Below, in pieces: positions 31,646 to 32,850 of a stretch of 32,850 nt of DNA; the stretch's first letter is position 1; each line of letters begins with the position of its first letter. This stretch comes from Fibrobacter sp. (GTDB taxonomy: Bacteria; Fibrobacterota; Fibrobacteria; Fibrobacterales; Fibrobacteraceae): the NCBI GenBank assembly GCA_017526585.1, contig JAFXRC010000048.1, positions 1 through 32,850 on the forward strand. The letters run 5' to 3'. A model generated the notes under the pieces. It did no database searches. It worked only from the letters and a program-made list of their open reading frames with translations, and was not told the origin of the DNA. The position numbers were made by a program, and so were the translations under genes.

Positions 31646-32509
31646 TTACTTGACCTGGAAGTAGTAGGTCTGGAGGGTCTTGCCGTCCTGGGCGAGCTGA
31701 ATAATCTGCTTGCCCTTCGGGAGGTTGCCCGTCACCTGGAACAGGTTTTCAGCCTTGTATTCCACGTTCAGAGTCGTGCCGTTAGCCTTGTCTACAAAGA
31801 GACCGGTCTTTTCGTCAGCACCGAAGCCCTGGCAGTCGGAATGGTCAGCCACCTTGCCTTCCACAGCCGGGTAGGAGGTCACGACCAGCGGAGAAGTCAC
31901 GGAGCTCGCATTCACGTAGAACACGTTGAGTGCAGCGTCCACGGCCAACGGAGCCGGGAGGTTAGAAACCTTGGCAGCGCCCTTGTCGGCCTTTTTCTTC
32001 TTCTTTTTGTCCTTCTTGCCCGGAACCTTGGCGGCGTCGGTAGCAATCGGCATGGTCAAACGGTAACCGGCAACGGATTCGCTGCAGCTCGTAGAGTAGA
32101 CAACCCACTGGTTGTCGATCTTTTCAGGACCTTCGGTCGTGCCGCTCTTGTAGAGACCCGGCTTGATCTGGTCGCTGTATTCGTACAAGGTAACGGTCAG
32201 GTTCGGGTTCTTTTCGTCGGTCGTAATCTTCTGCTGGCCAAGGATGTACTTGGAGCGACGGGCCTTGATCAGGTAATTGCCAACGGGCACCTTTTCGAAC
32301 TTGAACTTACCCTGCTGGAGGTCAGCCTTGTAGGGGTACTTCGGGTTCTGGGTACCGAAAATGGTAGAGTCCATCCAGACGGTGGGCATTTCGATAGCCT
32401 TGCCGGTAAACGGATCAAGGACTACGCCATCAATCGTGCCAGTCTTCTGGCAACCGGTCATAGCCATGGCCACGAGAGCGGCTGCGCCAATAAAGAGATG
32501 CTTCTTCAT
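31646..32509 (-). CDS. Lipoprotein with Ig-like/carboxypeptidase-regulatory fold, function unknown
   Basis: The 287-residue product has a lipoprotein signal (AMTGC, Cys20). The next 90 residues (GTIDGVVLDPFTGKAIEMPTV ... KFEKVPVGNYLIKARR) resemble a carboxypeptidase-regulatory-like beta-sandwich, as found on many surface proteins. A very basic stretch (PGKKDKKKKKKADKG, about 163-177) separates this from a second beta-rich domain. No enzyme motif is seen. AAAGGA lies 6 bases before the ATG. No -10 box is evident in the 62-base gap after L31, so it is probably transcribed by read-through from the L31 promoter (see 32516-32556). The product may be abundant if so; this is inference. Confidence 0.72.
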   Translation of the reverse strand: MKKHLFIGAAALVAMAMTGCQKTGTIDGVVLDPFTGKAIEMPTVWMDSTIFGTQNPKYPYKADLQQGKFKFEKVPVGNYLIKARRSKYILGQQKITTDEKNPNLTVTLYEYSDQIKPGLYKSGTTEGPEKIDNQWVVYSTSCSESVAGYRLTMPIATDAAKVPGKKDKKKKKKADKGAAKVSNLPAPLAVDAALNVFYVNASSVTSPLVVTSYPAVEGKVADHSDCQGFGADEKTGLFVDKANGTTLNVEYKAENLFQVTGNLPKGKQIIQLAQDGKTLQTYYFQVK

Positions 32510-32515
32510 AAGAGT

Positions 32516-32556
32516 CCTTTTTTGAAAAAAAGGCTCCCTTGGTTTTGCAGGGAGCC
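32516..32556 (-). terminator. Terminator after rpmE that can also mask the next ribosome binding site
   Basis: On the minus strand GGCTCCCT (32556-32549, read as its complement) and AGGGAGCC form an eight-pair stem (32532-32539 with 32549-32556) with a nine-base loop, followed by seven T (32531-32525). The second arm's end and the T-run (CCTTTTTTT) are complementary to AAAAAAGG (32523-32516), which includes the ribosome binding site of the downstream lipoprotein gene. Confidence 0.75.
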
Positions 32557-32571
32557 CTTCGTTTTTTGAAA

Positions 32572-32850
32572 TTATTCGGCGTCTTCAGCCTTGGCGGGCG
32601 CAGCCTTGCGGGTCTTGCGCTTTGCACCAGTGATGTTGCCAGCGAAACGCTTGTTGAAGCGATCGATACGGCCAGCCGTATCCACGCGATGCTGCTTGCC
32701 CGTCCAGAACGGATGGGTATCAGCCGTAATTTCCAAGGAAATTACGCTATATTCAACACCATCGATAGTCTTCTTTTCGGCGGAAGACTTCGTGGAGCGG
32801 GTGATGTATTCTTTACCCGTATTCGCATCGACGAACACGACCGGTTGATA
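32572..32850 (-). CDS. rpmE2: 50S ribosomal protein L31, zinc-free type B (5' end cut by window edge)
   Basis: The visible 92 residues match type-B L31: [41 protein letters not shown] and [14 protein letters not shown]. The zinc-binding Cys of the other L31 type are absent. Only about the first ten residues are outside the window. The C-terminus is extended by about 20 basic and acidic residues ([16 protein letters not shown]) beyond the usual end. It is followed by a terminator hairpin and a lipoprotein gene. Type-B L31 often replaces the zinc form when zinc is scarce; whether that holds here cannot be seen. Confidence 0.93.
   Translation of the reverse strand, partial: YQPVVFVDANTGKEYITRSTKSSAEKKTIDGVEYSVISLEITADTHPFWTGKQHRVDTAGRIDRFNKRFAGNITGAKRKTRKAAPAKAEDAE

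Overview
The window looks like a chromosomal segment from a Fibrobacter-type bacterium (Fibrobacterota). The grounds are an SdhC/SdhA pair of the kind that serves as fumarate reductase in succinate producers, several outer-membrane lipoproteins with long Ser-rich linkers after the lipobox, a GH53 galactanase, and mixed housekeeping genes of moderate G+C. The genus call is inferred from gene style; no rRNA gene, tRNA gene, CRISPR array or insertion sequence was seen. No gene-free stretch exceeds 300 bases; the longest is 7968-8202.

Layout. 1-7967 (minus strand): sdhA (partial) and sdhC, ndk, a parvulin-like lipoprotein and the large purL. 8203-9964: two small membrane-anchored proteins of unknown function and an unknown cytosolic protein. 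9991-15193: a surface-polysaccharide island with two plus-strand glycosyltransferases facing a minus-strand operon for a sugar aminotransferase, a Wzx-type flippase and a third glycosyltransferase. 15320-19664 (plus): a FemAB/GNAT-like acyltransferase, an NfeD-type membrane serine protease, a FliB-like protein and an SPFH/prohibitin lipoprotein. 19668-21086: a MATE transporter divergent from ffh (SRP54). 22548-27056 (minus): a tightly overlapping operon of chorismate mutase, prephenate dehydrogenase, an EPSP-synthase-like protein, NAD kinase and a Cys-motif lipoprotein. 27113-32850 (minus): a barrel protein, two carbohydrate-active lipoproteins, another lipoprotein and ribosomal protein L31 (partial).

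Main points of interest. (1) The EPSP-synthase-like gene keeps the fold signatures but lacks almost every recognised catalytic residue, so it looks like a pseudoenzyme inside an aromatic amino-acid operon. (2) Two palindromic repeat elements appear to be carried in frame inside protein-coding genes (a DegT aminotransferase and NfeD), and a related copy sits between two convergent genes. (3) Eight or so genes have a TATATT-like box only 6-11 bases before the ATG and no Shine-Dalgarno sequence, which suggests leaderless mRNAs; two divergent pairs show this as mirror images. (4) A FliB-like gene lies inside an NfeD-SPFH module with no flagellar genes nearby. (5) The L31-lipoprotein junction can form a terminator whose U-tract is complementary to the next gene's Shine-Dalgarno sequence.
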